This document shows positions 35,578 to 46,337 of a DNA stretch of 49,703 nucleotides, piece by piece. Each line of letters starts with the position of its first letter. Within the stretch, counting starts at the first letter, position 1. Origin of the DNA: Paulinella micropora (taxonomy: Eukaryota > Cercozoa > Imbricatea > Euglyphida). The DNA lies in NCBI GenBank assembly GCA_009731375.1, contig BJOX01000117.1:342633-392335 (forward strand). Direction: 5' to 3'. Made by a program: the position numbers and the translations under genes. The notes under the pieces were generated by a model. That model searched no databases, had not been told where the DNA came from, and saw nothing but the letters and a program-made list of their open reading frames with translations.

Positions 35578-35629
35578 CAAATTTTTTAACCACTACCAAC
35601 AGAAAGATATATACATACATATAAATATA

Positions 35630-35665
<36 letters not shown>

Positions 35666-35772
35666 TGTCTCAACGCATATGGAGCCTGAAATAAAGAGCA
35701 TGAAGATGTAGACACTATCTATGTATCTACCTATCTACCTATCTACATATCTATCTATCTATCTATCTATCT
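35533..35772. repeat. (CT)n, (TA)n and (TATC)n
   Basis: CT 35533-35573, TA 35606-35665, a short unique stretch, and TATC/TACC 35716-35772. Confidence 0.9.
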
Positions 35773-35950
35773 GGGCGCTTTATGGAACGAGCCCTGGCCC
35801 CGCCTGGTACTAGGGAGCTTTGGTATTGCCTGTATCAGTCCCTTCCGTGCAAACATCACGGCTTAGCTGGGCATCGGGTTAATACTTTACCCACAGACTT
35901 CCTGGTTGACGAAATCAGAAGCTCCTTTTTTCGACATTAGTCGATATTTC
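35773..35950 (+). mobile_element. R1 retroposon, copy 7 (shortest)
   Basis: Starts GGGCGCTTTATGGAACGAGC directly after TATC and ends TCGATATTTCATCTATC. About 178 bp. It has lost one T of the TTTTTTCTGAC tract seen in other copies. Confidence 0.8.
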
Positions 35951-35970
35951 ATCTATCCATCTATCCATCC

Positions 35971-36010
<40 letters not shown>

Positions 36011-36124
36011 CTATCTATCTATCTATCTATCTATATCTATCTATCCATCTATCTCAGTCGCATTCGTGACAAGCTCTGCAGGATGCCAGCCATATCCATC
36101 TATCTATCTATCGATCTATCTATA

Positions 36125-36156
<32 letters not shown>

Positions 36157-36240
36157 CATCTATCTATCTATCCATCTATCTATCCATCTATCTATCCATC
36201 TATCTATCTATCTATCTATCTTTCCATCTATCTATCTATA
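35951..36240. repeat. (TATC)n with CATC variants and one island
   Basis: R1 tail, with island CAGTCGCATTCGTGACAAGC plus TCTGCAGGATGCCAGCC at 36055-36093. Confidence 0.9.
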
Positions 36241-36396
36241 ACGGCTCATAATCGCATACACCATTTAGTCAGTCATACAGTCAGTCATTCATTCATTCAT
36301 TTATTCATTTCAAACATCATTCATTCATTCTTTCATTCCCATGCCCCAAAACGCATGTGTGTATACATTTACATGTGTTTTTGTACGTGGGTGCAA
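36241..36396. other. Unique stretch with (ATTC)n
   Basis: CAGTCATACAGTCAGTCATTC and ATTC units (36275-36335), then unique sequence. No gene is seen. Confidence 0.55.
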
Positions 36397-36551
36397 TTTT
36401 TTATCGGTCACCTCCGCAAAATGTGTTCAGGTTACCGATAAAACTACATATGCGGCGCGCCAAATTTGACGTGTTTTGCGGGTTCGCCGGCCCGGCTCCG
36501 GCTCGCCCGCAAAACACGTCAAATTTGTGGCTAGCCGCATAATATACTGTG
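36397..36551 (-). mobile_element. Foldback element M2, copy e (minus)
   Basis: Inverted relative to copy a: TTATCGGTCACCTCC and GGTTACCGATAAAAC, then AAATTTGACGTGTTTTGCGG and CCGCAAAACACGTCAAATTT, ending GCTAGCCGCATAATATACT. Confidence 0.8.
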
Positions 36552-36624
36552 ATATATCAATGATAGGCAGCGGGGAGGTCAAAACGTTTATCACGCAGAC
36601 GCTCTGAAAGGAAAGAAGCGTATG

Positions 36625-36771
36625 TACTATATCTATATATATACATATATATATATATGTATATATATATAAACATATATATATATATATAAACATATAT
36701 ATATATGTATACAAACTTGATATATATATATATCGTATCTACCTTCTATCTTATCTATCTTACCTATCTTG

Positions 36772-36812
<41 letters not shown>
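36625..36812. repeat. (TA)n and TATC/TATCT tracts
   Basis: TA with TACA/TATG variants 36630-36735, then TATCT and TATC units to 36812. Confidence 0.9.
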
Positions 36813-36917
36813 GTCAGACTGCACAAATCCGGGGCCTAGTGCCTGTGCCCAGCCCGCTGCACAGTTGCCAACTGGCAGCGGGATGTCTTCGGATATGCAG
36901 AGCTGATAGACCAAACA

Positions 36918-36919
<2 letters not shown>
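36813..36919 (+). mobile_element. R4 retroposon 3' end
   Basis: About 105 bp between TATC arrays. The 3' half GGGATGTCTTCGGATATGC plus AGAGCTGATAGACCAAAC recurs at 12737-12776 (TTATGTCTTCCGATATGCAG). It ends ACCAAACATATCTATC. Short, so assignment as a retroposon relies on the shared end and tail. Confidence 0.5.
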
Positions 36920-36972
<53 letters not shown>

Positions 36973-37010
36973 ATATATCTGTCTGTCTATCTATCTATCT
37001 ATCTGTCAAC

Positions 37011-37052
<42 letters not shown>

Positions 37053-37200
37053 CTCTCTCTATCTATCTATCTATCTATCTATCTATCCGTCTACCTACCT
37101 ACCTACCTACCTACCCACCTACCTACCTACCTACCTACCTACCTACCTACCTACCTTGTAGAGGGCTGTGGGTTCTTTGCAAATGTGCACTATCTATCTG

Positions 37201-37238
<38 letters not shown>

Positions 37239-37280
37239 CGTCGACCTAGCCATCTACCTTGTAGATGGTTGCAGGTTCTG

Positions 37281-37321
<41 letters not shown>

Positions 37322-37340
37322 CGTAGATGGCTGCGGGTTC
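36920..37340. repeat. (TATC)n/(CTAC)n with three related islands
   Basis: TATC, then CTAC (37091-37155). Islands CTTGTAGAGGGCTGTGGGTTC (37154), CTTGTAGATGGTTGCAGGTTC (37258) and TCGTAGATGGCTGCGGGTTC (37321). The third leads into array I7. Confidence 0.85.
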
Positions 37341-37422
37341 TTTGCATGGGCCGATGTGCATTTTCCCTGCTGCCACTGTACACAACGAAACAACAATGTG
37401 AGTTTATTATTATTATTATTAC

Positions 37423-37514
<92 letters not shown>

Positions 37515-37574
37515 CTTTGCATGGGCCGATATGCACTTTCCCTCCTGTCACTGTACACAACGGGACAACAATAT

Positions 37575-37637
<63 letters not shown>

Positions 37638-37990
37638 TTTTTTTTTNNNNNNNNNNTATATATGTATATACATATATATATATATAGATATATATATATG
37701 TATACATGTATTTCCCTCCGTTCACTGTACACAATGGGACAACAATGTGAGTTTTTTTTTTTTTTGTTTTTTTTTTGTTATCTATCTATCTAAGTATCTA
37801 TCTATCTATCTATCTATCCATCTATCTATCTATCTATCTAACTATCTATATTATATATATATATATTAATATATATATATATATTAATCTATATATTATA
37901 TATATATACATATACATATATACATTTCCCTCCTGTCATTGTACACAACGGGGCAACAATGTGAGTTTTTTGTTGTTGTTGTTGTTGTTG

Positions 37991-38034
<44 letters not shown>

Positions 38035-38066
38035 ACTATCTATATTATATATATCTATTATATATA

Positions 38067-38119
<53 letters not shown>

Positions 38120-38203
38120 CCCTCCTGTCACTGTACACAACAATGTGAGTTTTGTTGTTGTTGTTGTTGTTGTTGTTGTCTATCTATCTATCTATCTATC
38201 TAC

Positions 38204-38245
<42 letters not shown>

Positions 38246-38327
38246 GACTATCTACATTATATATGTATATATATATATACATATATACATTTCCCTCCTG
38301 TCACTGTACACAACGGGGCAACAATGT

Positions 38328-38425
<98 letters not shown>

Positions 38426-38470
38426 NNNNNNNNNNTCAACAACGGGACAACAATGTGAGTTTTTTTTAAT
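37341..38470. repeat. Island array I7: TTTCCCTCCTGTCACTGTAC with changing microsatellites
   Basis: Island TTTCCCTCCTGTCACTGTAC plus ACAACGGGACAACAATGTGAG occurs seven times, near 37363, 37538, 37710, 37925, 38117, 38289 and 38436 (last one cut by a gap). It is followed by (ATT)n, poly-T, poly-T, (TTG)n, (TTG)n, poly-T and poly-T in turn, then TATC and TA before the next island. Gaps at 37647-37656 and 38426-38435 follow poly-T. Confidence 0.9.
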
Positions 38471-38471
38471 G

Positions 38472-38521
<50 letters not shown>

Positions 38522-38538
38522 GACCTATCTGTCGACCT

Positions 38539-38595
<57 letters not shown>

Positions 38596-38703
38596 GTATA
38601 TATATATACCTATCTATCTACCTACCTACCTACCTACCTATCTATCTAGCTATCTATCCGTGTTGCACTCCGCTAAAAAGATGTATTATCTGTCCATCTA
38701 TCC

Positions 38704-38742
<39 letters not shown>

Positions 38743-38778
38743 CTGTCCTGTCCTTGTGCCTTCCGCTAAAAAGATAAA

Positions 38779-38832
<54 letters not shown>

Positions 38833-38865
38833 GTCTGTCTGTCTATCTATCTAGTGTATTAAAGT
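38471..38865. repeat. (TATC)n with R5 islands
   Basis: TATC/CTAC with R5 islands GTTGCACTCCGCTAAAAAG plus ATGTATTATC (38661) and TTGTGCCTTCCGCTAAAAAG plus ATAAACTATC (38752). The same two subtypes, in the same order, occur at 20306-20390. Confidence 0.85.
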
Positions 38866-38901
38866 ATGTCTGCATGTACTGTATCGTCGGCGCTGCGACT
38901 G

Positions 38902-38954
<53 letters not shown>

Positions 38955-39011
38955 CCTACCTATCTATCTATCTATCTATCTATCTACCTATCTATCTATC
39001 TATTTATCTAT

Positions 39012-39065
<54 letters not shown>

Positions 39066-39113
39066 GTCTGTCTATCTATCTATCTATCTATCCAGTCAGT
39101 GTATGTATGTACG

Positions 39114-39169
<56 letters not shown>

Positions 39170-39390
39170 TATCCTCGGCGCTGTGACTTATCTATCAATC
39201 TATCTATCTATCTATCTAGCTATCTATCTATCTATCCTATTTTCCAGCCAGTGTATGTATATTCGTATATTAAATTTATATATAAACATATATATATATA
39301 TACATATATTTATATTTATTATATATATATATATATAGGTATATATAAAATATATATATATGTGTGTGTGTGTTTGTATGTATGTATGTG

Positions 39391-39438
<48 letters not shown>

Positions 39439-39495
39439 ATATATAATATATATATACATATATATAGTATCATCGGCGCTGTGACTTACGCCGAG
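38866..39495. repeat. Island array I8: GTATCRTCGGCGCTGTGACT
   Basis: Islands at 38880, 39170 and 39468 share TATCNTCGGCGCTGYGACT. Between them lie TATC, a TATCCAGYCAGTGTATGTATRTWCG phrase (39090 and 39240) and TA tracts. Two islands alternate in fixed order with two microsatellites. Confidence 0.85.
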
Positions 39496-39510
39496 TCCTC
39501 AAACCTGGTA

Positions 39511-39515
39511 TCTAT

Positions 39516-39568
<53 letters not shown>

Positions 39569-39570
39569 GG
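39511..39570. repeat. (TATC)n microsatellite
   Basis: TATC tract before the next CATA array. Confidence 0.95.
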
Positions 39571-39574
39571 TACA

Positions 39575-40346
39575 TGCATACATACGTAATTTAACAATAC
39601 ATACAGACATACTATTCCATACATACATACATACATATATACATACAGACAGACAGACATACATACATACATACATACATATATACATACATACATACAT
39701 GCATACACACATACATACATACATACATACATACATACATACAATACATACAATACATACATACATAACATACATAACATACATGACATACATGCATACC
39801 TTCTCAAGCTCGTCCTCTGCCTGTTATATACATACATGCATGCATACATACATACATACATACATACATACATGCGTACATACATACAATACATAGATTA
39901 CATACATACATAACATACATACATAACATACATAACATGCATAACGTATATACATACATACCTTCTCGAGCTCGTCCTCTGCCTGTTATATACATACATG
40001 CATGCATACATACATGCATACATACATACATACATACATGCATTACATACATAGATTACATAGATTACATACATACATAACATTACATACATAACATACA
40101 TAACATACATACATACATACCTTCTCGAGCTCGTCCTCTGCCTGTTATATACATACATGCATGCATACATACATGCATACATACATACATACATACATAC
40201 ATACATTACATACATACATTACTTACATACATAACATACATAACATACATACATACATACCTTCTCGAGCTCGTCCTCTGCCTCTTATATACATACATAC
40301 ATGCATGCATGCATTCATACATGCTCATACATACATACATACATAC

Positions 40347-40380
<34 letters not shown>

Positions 40381-40494
40381 CATACATTACATACATACAT
40401 TACTTACATACATAACATACATAACATACATACCTTCTCGAGCTCATCCTCTGCCTCTTATATGCATACATGCATACATGCATACATACATACA

Positions 40495-40528
<34 letters not shown>

Positions 40529-41815
40529 CATACATTACATACATACGATAACATACATAACATACATACATACATACCTTCTCGAGCTCCTCTGCCTCTT
40601 ATATACATACATGCATGCATACATACATACATACATGCATGCATACATGCATACATAAATACATACATACATACAATACATACATAACATACATACATAA
40701 CATACATACATACATACATGACATACATACATACCTCCTCGAGCTCGTCCTCTGCCTGTTATATACATACATACATACATACATACATACATTACATACA
40801 TTCATGCATACATACATACAATACATAGATTACATGCATACATAGCATACATACATAACATACATAACATACATAACATGCATACATACATACCTTCTCG
40901 AGCTCGTCCTCTGCCTGTTATATACATACATGCATGCATACATACAACATACATACATACATACATGCATACATACATTCATACATACATACATACATAC
41001 ATACAATACATAGATTACATACATACATAACATACATACATAACATACATAACATACATACATACATACCTTCTCGAGCTTGTCCTCTGCCTGTTATATA
41101 CATGCATGCATGCATACATACATGCATGCATACATACATACATACATACATACATACATTACATACATACATTACTTACATACATAAAATACATAACATA
41201 CATACATACATACCTTCTCGAGCTCGTCCTCTGCCTCTTATATACATGCATGCATGCATACATACTTACATACATACATACATACATACATGCATACATA
41301 CATGCATACATACATGCATACATACATACATACATACATATATACATACATTACATACATACATTACTTACATACATAACATACATAACATACATACATA
41401 CATACCTTCTCGAGCTCGTCCTCTGCCTCTTATATACATACATGCATGCATACATACATGCATACATACATACATACATACATATATACATACATTACAT
41501 ACATGCATTACTTACATACGATAATATACATAACATACATATATACATACCTTCTCGAGCTCGTCCTCTGCCTCTTACAAAACATACATGCATACATGCA
41601 TACGTACATACATACATACATAGTGCATGCATACATACATACATACATACATACATACAATACATACATTACATAACATACATAACATATATACATACAT
41701 ACATACATGACATACATACATACCTCCTCGAGCTCGTCCTCTGCCTCTTATATACATACATACATACATACATACATACATACATGCATACATACATGCA
41801 TACATACATACATAC
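39575..41815. repeat. Island array I9: CCTTCTCGAGCTCGTCCTCT with (CATA)n, 13 units
   Basis: Island CCTTCTCGAGCTCGTCCTCT plus GCCTGTTATATACATACATG occurs at about 39799, 39960, 40120, 40260, 40433, 40579 (shortened CTCCTCTG), 40732, 40891, 41070, 41213, 41405, 41550 and 41723. The period is 140-190 bp. Subtypes are CTGTTATATAC/CTCTTATATAC and TTCTCGAG/CCTCGAG. The spacers also repeat in order: CATG-rich CATA, pure CATA, then TACATAACATACATAACATAC. Confidence 0.95.
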
Positions 41816-42015
41816 ATAACATCCTCATGCCTGATAAAGACATACATGCATATTACATACATACATACATACATACATAACATCCTCATGCCTGATAAAG
41901 ACATACATGCATACATGCATACATGATACATGCATACATTAACATACATAGTTTGCATACATACATTTATCGTTAACATGCTTGCAAACAATAGCTACAG
42001 GCATACATACATACA
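41816..42015. repeat. Duplicated island in (CATA)n
   Basis: AACATCCTCATGCCTGATAA plus AGACATACATGCAT at 41818 and 41879, with CATA spacers. A 60-bp unique stretch follows. Confidence 0.85.
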
Positions 42016-42029
42016 TACATACAACAGAT

Positions 42030-42185
42030 ACATTTATGGCGCACCTTCACAAAATATGATCAGGTTAGCGATAAAACTACATATGCGGCGCGCCAAATTT
42101 GACGTGTTTTGCGGGCTCGCCGGCCCGGCTCCGGCTCGCCCGCAAAACACGCCAAATTCGTGGCTAGCCTCTCAATTTACTATTG
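42030..42185 (-). mobile_element. Foldback element M2, copy f (minus)
   Basis: ACCTTCACAAAATATGATCAG and GTTAGCGATAAAACTACATATGC, then AAATTTGACGTGTTTTGCGG and CCGCAAAACACGCCAAATTC, ending GGCTAGCC. It shows a few substitutions in the outer stem. Confidence 0.75.
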
Positions 42186-42462
42186 CATGAGAAGTTCCCT
42201 GTACTTAACCACAATGAGCAATCACCTCAAACGTTTCGTTCTCAGCCAGTTCTGATCTTCGCGGCTTGTGAAGTGGCTCAAGAGCTTTCTAATGAGCCAT
42301 AACACAGGTTGTAGATGCAAATACTGACTGAGATCAAAGCGCTTGAAGTCATTGTTCGTTGTACTTAGGAAATAGGAACTTCTCATATGCATAGGTCCCA
42401 ACAACGGGCGTTTTTTTTTTGCGTGCGCACTTTCCAAACGTACGCAATCGCGTGGTATTTAT
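42186..42462. other. Unique stretch, no gene recognised
   Basis: Single-copy sequence with ATGAGAAGTTCC (42187) and its inverse GGAACTTCTCAT (42374) about 190 bp apart, a T run at 42410, and GCGCGTGC-type GC-rich phrases. A 71-codon minus-strand frame shows no domain. Confidence 0.5.
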
Positions 42463-42632
42463 GCCATGTATGTATGTGTGTATGTATGTGTGTATGTATA
42501 TATGTATGTATATATGTATAATCGCGTGGCATGTATGGTATGTATGTATGTCATATATGCATGCATGTTATGTATGTATGTATGTATGTACTTATGTATG
42601 TATGTATGTATGTATGTATGTATGTATATAGG
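42463..42632. repeat. (TATG)n with an ATCGCGTGG island
   Basis: TATG tract. CAATCGCGTGGTATTTATG (42446) recurs as TAATCGCGTGGCATGTATG (42520). Confidence 0.85.
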
Positions 42633-42674
42633 CCAACGATACCGCTCTGACAACACTAAAGATAATGTTCAAAG

Positions 42675-42732
42675 GTATCTATCTATCTATCTATCTATCT
42701 ATCTGTTCTTTTTACGTTGTAACAATTCATAT

Positions 42733-42770
<38 letters not shown>

Positions 42771-42798
42771 GTTCTTTTTACGTTGTAACAATTCATAT

Positions 42799-42842
<44 letters not shown>

Positions 42843-42850
42843 TATATATG
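42675..42850. repeat. TATC, then a duplicated island with (TA)n
   Basis: TCTGTTCTTTTTACGTTGTA plus ACAATTCATATCCATATAT occurs at 42702 and 42767, each followed by (TA)n. This is a perfect 65-bp duplication. Confidence 0.9.
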
Positions 42851-42974
42851 CAAACAATCCATAGTTGTGGATGTTTGAAGCAAAAAAGTGAAAATTTGAC
42901 CTACCTGTCTTTCTACGTATCTATCACTTATATCAATATAACCTTTTTATTAAGCATATGTGTCTAATTATTCA

Positions 42975-43108
42975 TCTAAATCTATCTATCTATCTATCTA
43001 TCTATCTTATATCTACCTATCCACCTATCTATCTATCTATCTATCTCCATTCATCTATCTGTCTATCTATCTATCTACCTTCTACCTGCCTATCTATCTA
43101 TTCTACTG

Positions 43109-43147
<39 letters not shown>

Positions 43148-43150
43148 GCC
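42975..43150. repeat. (TATC)n, interrupted
   Basis: TATC with CTAC, CATTC and CTGC interruptions. The last microsatellite array on this side. Confidence 0.9.
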
Positions 43151-43498
43151 TACAGTGTTGGAGGCTGCTCCTTCTTCCTATGGCTCGATCACAACCAACC
43201 CATACAACCACCTTCTTCTTCTTCGTCTTCTTCTTCTTCTTCCTCCTCCTCCTCCTCTGACAATCTCGCGACAACTTTGCCGCAAGTTTCTGTTGCGGTG
43301 GGCCTTGTCGCAAAAATTACCGGAAACTCGCTCCCAGCGTCCGGGCCGGCCATACGTGGCACACTCACCGTCAGGAGCCAGAACATTGTGCATAATTTTG
43401 CGCGGAATCCCTCGCTAATAGCGGCTGCAGGTAGCAATTTCACAAACTTAGCTCAAAATATACCGGGTAAAGCGGTTGGAGTGCGCGCCAAGGCTGAG
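43151..43498. other. GC-richer single-copy stretch of unknown nature
   Basis: Contains TTC/TCC tract 43210-43258, then about 240 bp with a long plus-strand open frame (to 43627) that runs into the AGT repeat. It has no recognisable domain or splice-bounded exon. Phrases such as TTGTCGCAAAAATTACCGG recall the small TIR elements elsewhere in the window. Confidence 0.4.
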
Positions 43499-43500
43499 AC

Positions 43501-43550
<50 letters not shown>
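43499..43550. repeat. (AGT)n microsatellite
   Basis: Pure AGT repeat of about 50 bp. Confidence 0.95.
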
Positions 43551-43551
<1 letters not shown>

Positions 43552-44010
43552 AAGTATGTCGTGCGCAGGCCGACGACAGACCTCAAACGCACCCGGGCCG
43601 CTGCTGCCTGCAAATCTCTTTCCATTGTAGAGCTCGTCGTGGGGATGTTGTTCGTCGAGGGGAGTTGGCGTGGCGTTGCTGTGAGGCATGTCTGCCTTCG
43701 TCTCTACGTCCTTCGTCTCGTCGTCCGTCTTCTCGTCCTCTGAGGGTCAGTGTAACAGAAAAAAGAATGATAAGCGTGGTAGGGAGGTAGCCAACGTTGG
43801 TTACCTTTGTTGTATTAGAGTGAGCATTGACTTCGTCGGTTGTGGTTGGGTCCACTTCTTTCTCTGTTCTTGTCCGCAGTTGCCATCGCGTCAAGTCGAG
43901 AAACGAACCCAAGAAAAGATTAGCTGTTTACCGGGCCTGGTTCGAACTTGATAAACGTGCAGACCCCTATCACATTATTTAATAAAAAGAAAGTTCCAGT
44001 GGCTTGATTG
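43551..44010. other. Single-copy stretch, no gene recognised
   Basis: GC-rich then AT-rich unique sequence. CGTCTCTACGTCCTTCGTCTCG is a short TTCGTC-type repeat. Frames on both strands lack domains. A potential splice-like CCGCAG occurs at 43874, but no exon could be supported. Confidence 0.4.
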
Positions 44011-44014
44011 GTTT

Positions 44015-44105
44015 AAGGGATTCAAGCGACTCGTTTGGTTCGATTGGTTCGATTGATTCTGTTGGTTCGACTGGTTCGAATTGGTTCGATTGGTTCGATT
44101 GGTAT
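44015..44105. repeat. (GGTTCGATT)n minisatellite
   Basis: 9-bp unit GGTTCGATT with ACTGG and CTGTT variants. The unit resembles a Pol III B box (GGTTCGANNCC) only by chance of sequence. Confidence 0.85.
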
Positions 44106-44870
44106 GCCCGTGCAAGCCTCCTACTGGCTCCATCTCTTACCAAAATAATTTTGCGACCCTGCCCTACAGCCAACTGCAACCCTTTAATAGTCTCATCCCA
44201 TGCAAGGAAATGCCCTTAATGCCCTAGCACTAAAGCCCTCCCTTACTCTAACCTTTCAATTATTTTGATTGATTCACAACCTCTAACCGCACTTATCTAT
44301 TGCCGAGAGGAGCATCTACTGCCCTAGCGCTGACGATCTCCAAGCCTCTCCTCGGCCTACTCTAGCCCTATTCCCTTTAGACCTACTCCTGCAACTAATT
44401 TTGCCCTTCTGGCCATATAGCACATTGCCCTATCTAACCCTATCTAACCTTGCCATATAATTGCCTTACCTGCACTTACCCCCCCCGCCCTGCAGGCCCC
44501 CTGCCTAACTAGCCTGGGAACTAATAACTCCCTGAGTAACTATACCACTACTCCAATGCCTAACTTAGAAGTATCTTCATGACCTCTTGCTAACCTATTT
44601 ACTGTGGATTTTACCACAGCTATTATGTGACGGTTAATTTTGCTCTGCCAACTTCCTTTTTCTCTCATATCTACGACGATTTTCTGATTCGCCGTGCCAC
44701 TTCACTTTCACTTCAGCTGAAGCACACTCGCTGCCACAATAATAAAACCAGCTTTCCCCCCAGAAAAATTTGCCTCACAAATTCCTTCGTGAGCACAGCT
44801 CATATGCCCTGCATATTGAGAACGTTAGAAAAAGTAAGTGATGAAATACGTAGTGATCATCATGATCACT
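44106..44870. other. Single-copy pyrimidine-rich stretch
   Basis: Rich in CCCT, CTAACC and GCCCTA words without a clean period. No coding frame with a domain, no RNA gene and no repeat element was recognised. Confidence 0.5.
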
Positions 44871-44871
44871 T

Positions 44872-44937
<66 letters not shown>
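44872..44937. repeat. (CT)n(TA)n
   Basis: Compound dinucleotide microsatellite. Confidence 0.95.
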
Positions 44938-44938
<1 letters not shown>

Positions 44939-45024
44939 CAACTTTTAATTTTTCACGACCATGACAACCTCTGTACCCTAACATCACGATCCAACTTGCT
45001 GCAGCTCAACAATTCCTTTTCTGT

Positions 45025-45053
45025 CCACGAACTCACCTCAGGTGAGTTCGTGG
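45025..45053. other. Perfect 13-bp palindrome
   Basis: Arms CCACGAACTCACC (45025-45037) and GGTGAGTTCGTGG (45041-45053) pair perfectly around TCA. It could form a short hairpin. No link with a gene can be shown. Confidence 0.8.
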
Positions 45054-45159
45054 AGGTCCTCGAGATGGAAGACCCAGATTCACTGTCATCTTGTGATGAC
45101 ATCATGTCTTCCCTTTTTCCTAGAGGAAGTGTCTTCCCTCGAGGAAGGGGAAATCTGGA

Positions 45160-45240
45160 TCACTGGCCCGGCCGGCCAGCAGTCAAAACCCAGAAAAATC
45201 ACTCCAGAACCCAGAATTCTGGGTGTTGTAGAACGAACCA
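45160..45240. mobile_element. MITE M1-like right end
   Basis: CCAGAACCCAGAATTCTGGG plus TGTTGTAGAACG matches the right terminal inverted repeat of M1 (20266-20290). No matching left end is evident, so this is a partial or diverged copy. Confidence 0.5.
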
Positions 45241-46035
45241 AGTACTTTCCTTACTTTCCAACTTGGAACGCCGTGGGCGGGGGGTGCCACTTTAATGGCA
45301 ATGTGACTGAGAGTCGACTCTCAAAACAAAAGTTTGAAGTACTGAAACTTACTAGTAAATTTCTAGAACAAATGTAATAGTGTAACTTCAAGTGTATACG
45401 TATACGGGGCTTATACGTACATGTGCATGTAAACGTCCTTTAATTTATTCCATTGACGTTGACGTTGTGAATCGAACTTGAGCTTAAGCTTGTGAGTCCA
45501 TTAAAGACTAGATCTAGTAGACTAGGTAGATCGCGAATTCAAAGTTATTAATACTTAGTTAGTATTACTACTACTACTATGATAAGCTATAGCTAGCTAG
45601 TATATATCGTTGGGAGAAAACCCTCGCGACTTCTGCAAACGGCGACCGACACTCGGGGCGTCGCCCTCCTATCGGCCAACTGCTTCCCACGTAGAAGAAT
45701 TTAACAATACTGAACAATTCCCGCCAATCCAACTGACGACGTCACACAAAAGATGTACCTCCAGAAAATGACACACGAAACTGCCTGATATGTGTAATAA
45801 TTATAATTGTAAAAAGCTAGTGCCACCAGTACCAGAAAAGATACTCTAAATGACTGTATTAATAACTAATAAAACTACTAACCGTAACGAATAAGGCTAA
45901 CGTATAAACTTTGAATAGCAATATGGACATAGCTGAGGAGGAAGTGTCTAATTAATTATCCAATGCTCGCCCTTAATTAGACTCCCTTACAAGTCAGTGT
46001 CCTACCATACCGTGCTACTAACAACTAGATTAGAA
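45241..46035. other. Single-copy DNA, possible LTR/flank of the copia-like element
   Basis: AT-rich sequence without a coding frame. It lies downstream (minus sense) of the copia-like pol remnant and so is where a 3' LTR would be expected. The 5' LTR is not in the window, so it cannot be delimited. Confidence 0.35.
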
Positions 46036-46042
46036 AAATGAG

Positions 46043-46208
46043 CAAAGCGCAAAGTGAGCTACCCTACGTCTCCAGTGAAGTTCGGCTATTTCGCTCAGTG
46101 CACTGTATCAACTAAAGCGCTACAGGCACAACAGTGCACAAAAATAAGACTCAGCGAAAGCAGAGGTGCTAGCCTGCGTCTCCACAGCTTGTGGAGTTCG
46201 GCAATCTA
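46043..46208. repeat. Imperfect 50-bp direct repeat pair
   Basis: Segment A (46043-46090) and segment B (46154-46206) share an AGCNACCCT/CTAGCCT start, then CGTCTCCA and AGTTCGGC. B has an extra CAGCTTGTGG that forms CCACAGCTTGTGG. They lie just downstream (minus sense) of the copia-like remnant. Confidence 0.6.
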
Positions 46209-46337
46209 GTCACCTAATTGTTAATATCTATCCCCGGACCACCGGGAACCTGACAAGAGTCCTACCCAAAGTTCACGTTGGAGGAAGTCCTGCTGTCGGG
46301 GGTTTGTCCCTCTAAGAGGGAGCGGTTCCCCGAGTCT

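Noticed and set aside
39575-41815. CRISPR-like array (regularly spaced conserved 20-40 nt repeats)
   Set aside because: The spacers are (CATA)n and repeat each other, not unique sequences. The genome is eukaryotic and no cas genes are present. It is a higher-order tandem repeat.
42222-42437. Minus-strand frame of about 71 residues in single-copy DNA
   Set aside because: No domain, no splice-bounded exon pattern and composition like its surroundings.
43277-43790. Overlapping frames at 43.2-43.9 kb as a possible gene
   Set aside because: Frames run into an AGT repeat or show low-complexity Arg/Ser composition. No recognised motif or consistent exon borders.
44015-44105. Cluster of Pol III B boxes (GGTTCGATT)
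   Set aside because: A 9-bp minisatellite that resembles the B box. No A box lies at suitable distance and no tRNA-like fold is visible.
44106-44630. Telomere-like or degenerate CCCTAA repeat
   Set aside because: Words such as CTAACC and CCCTA are frequent, but no fixed 6- or 7-bp period is seen.
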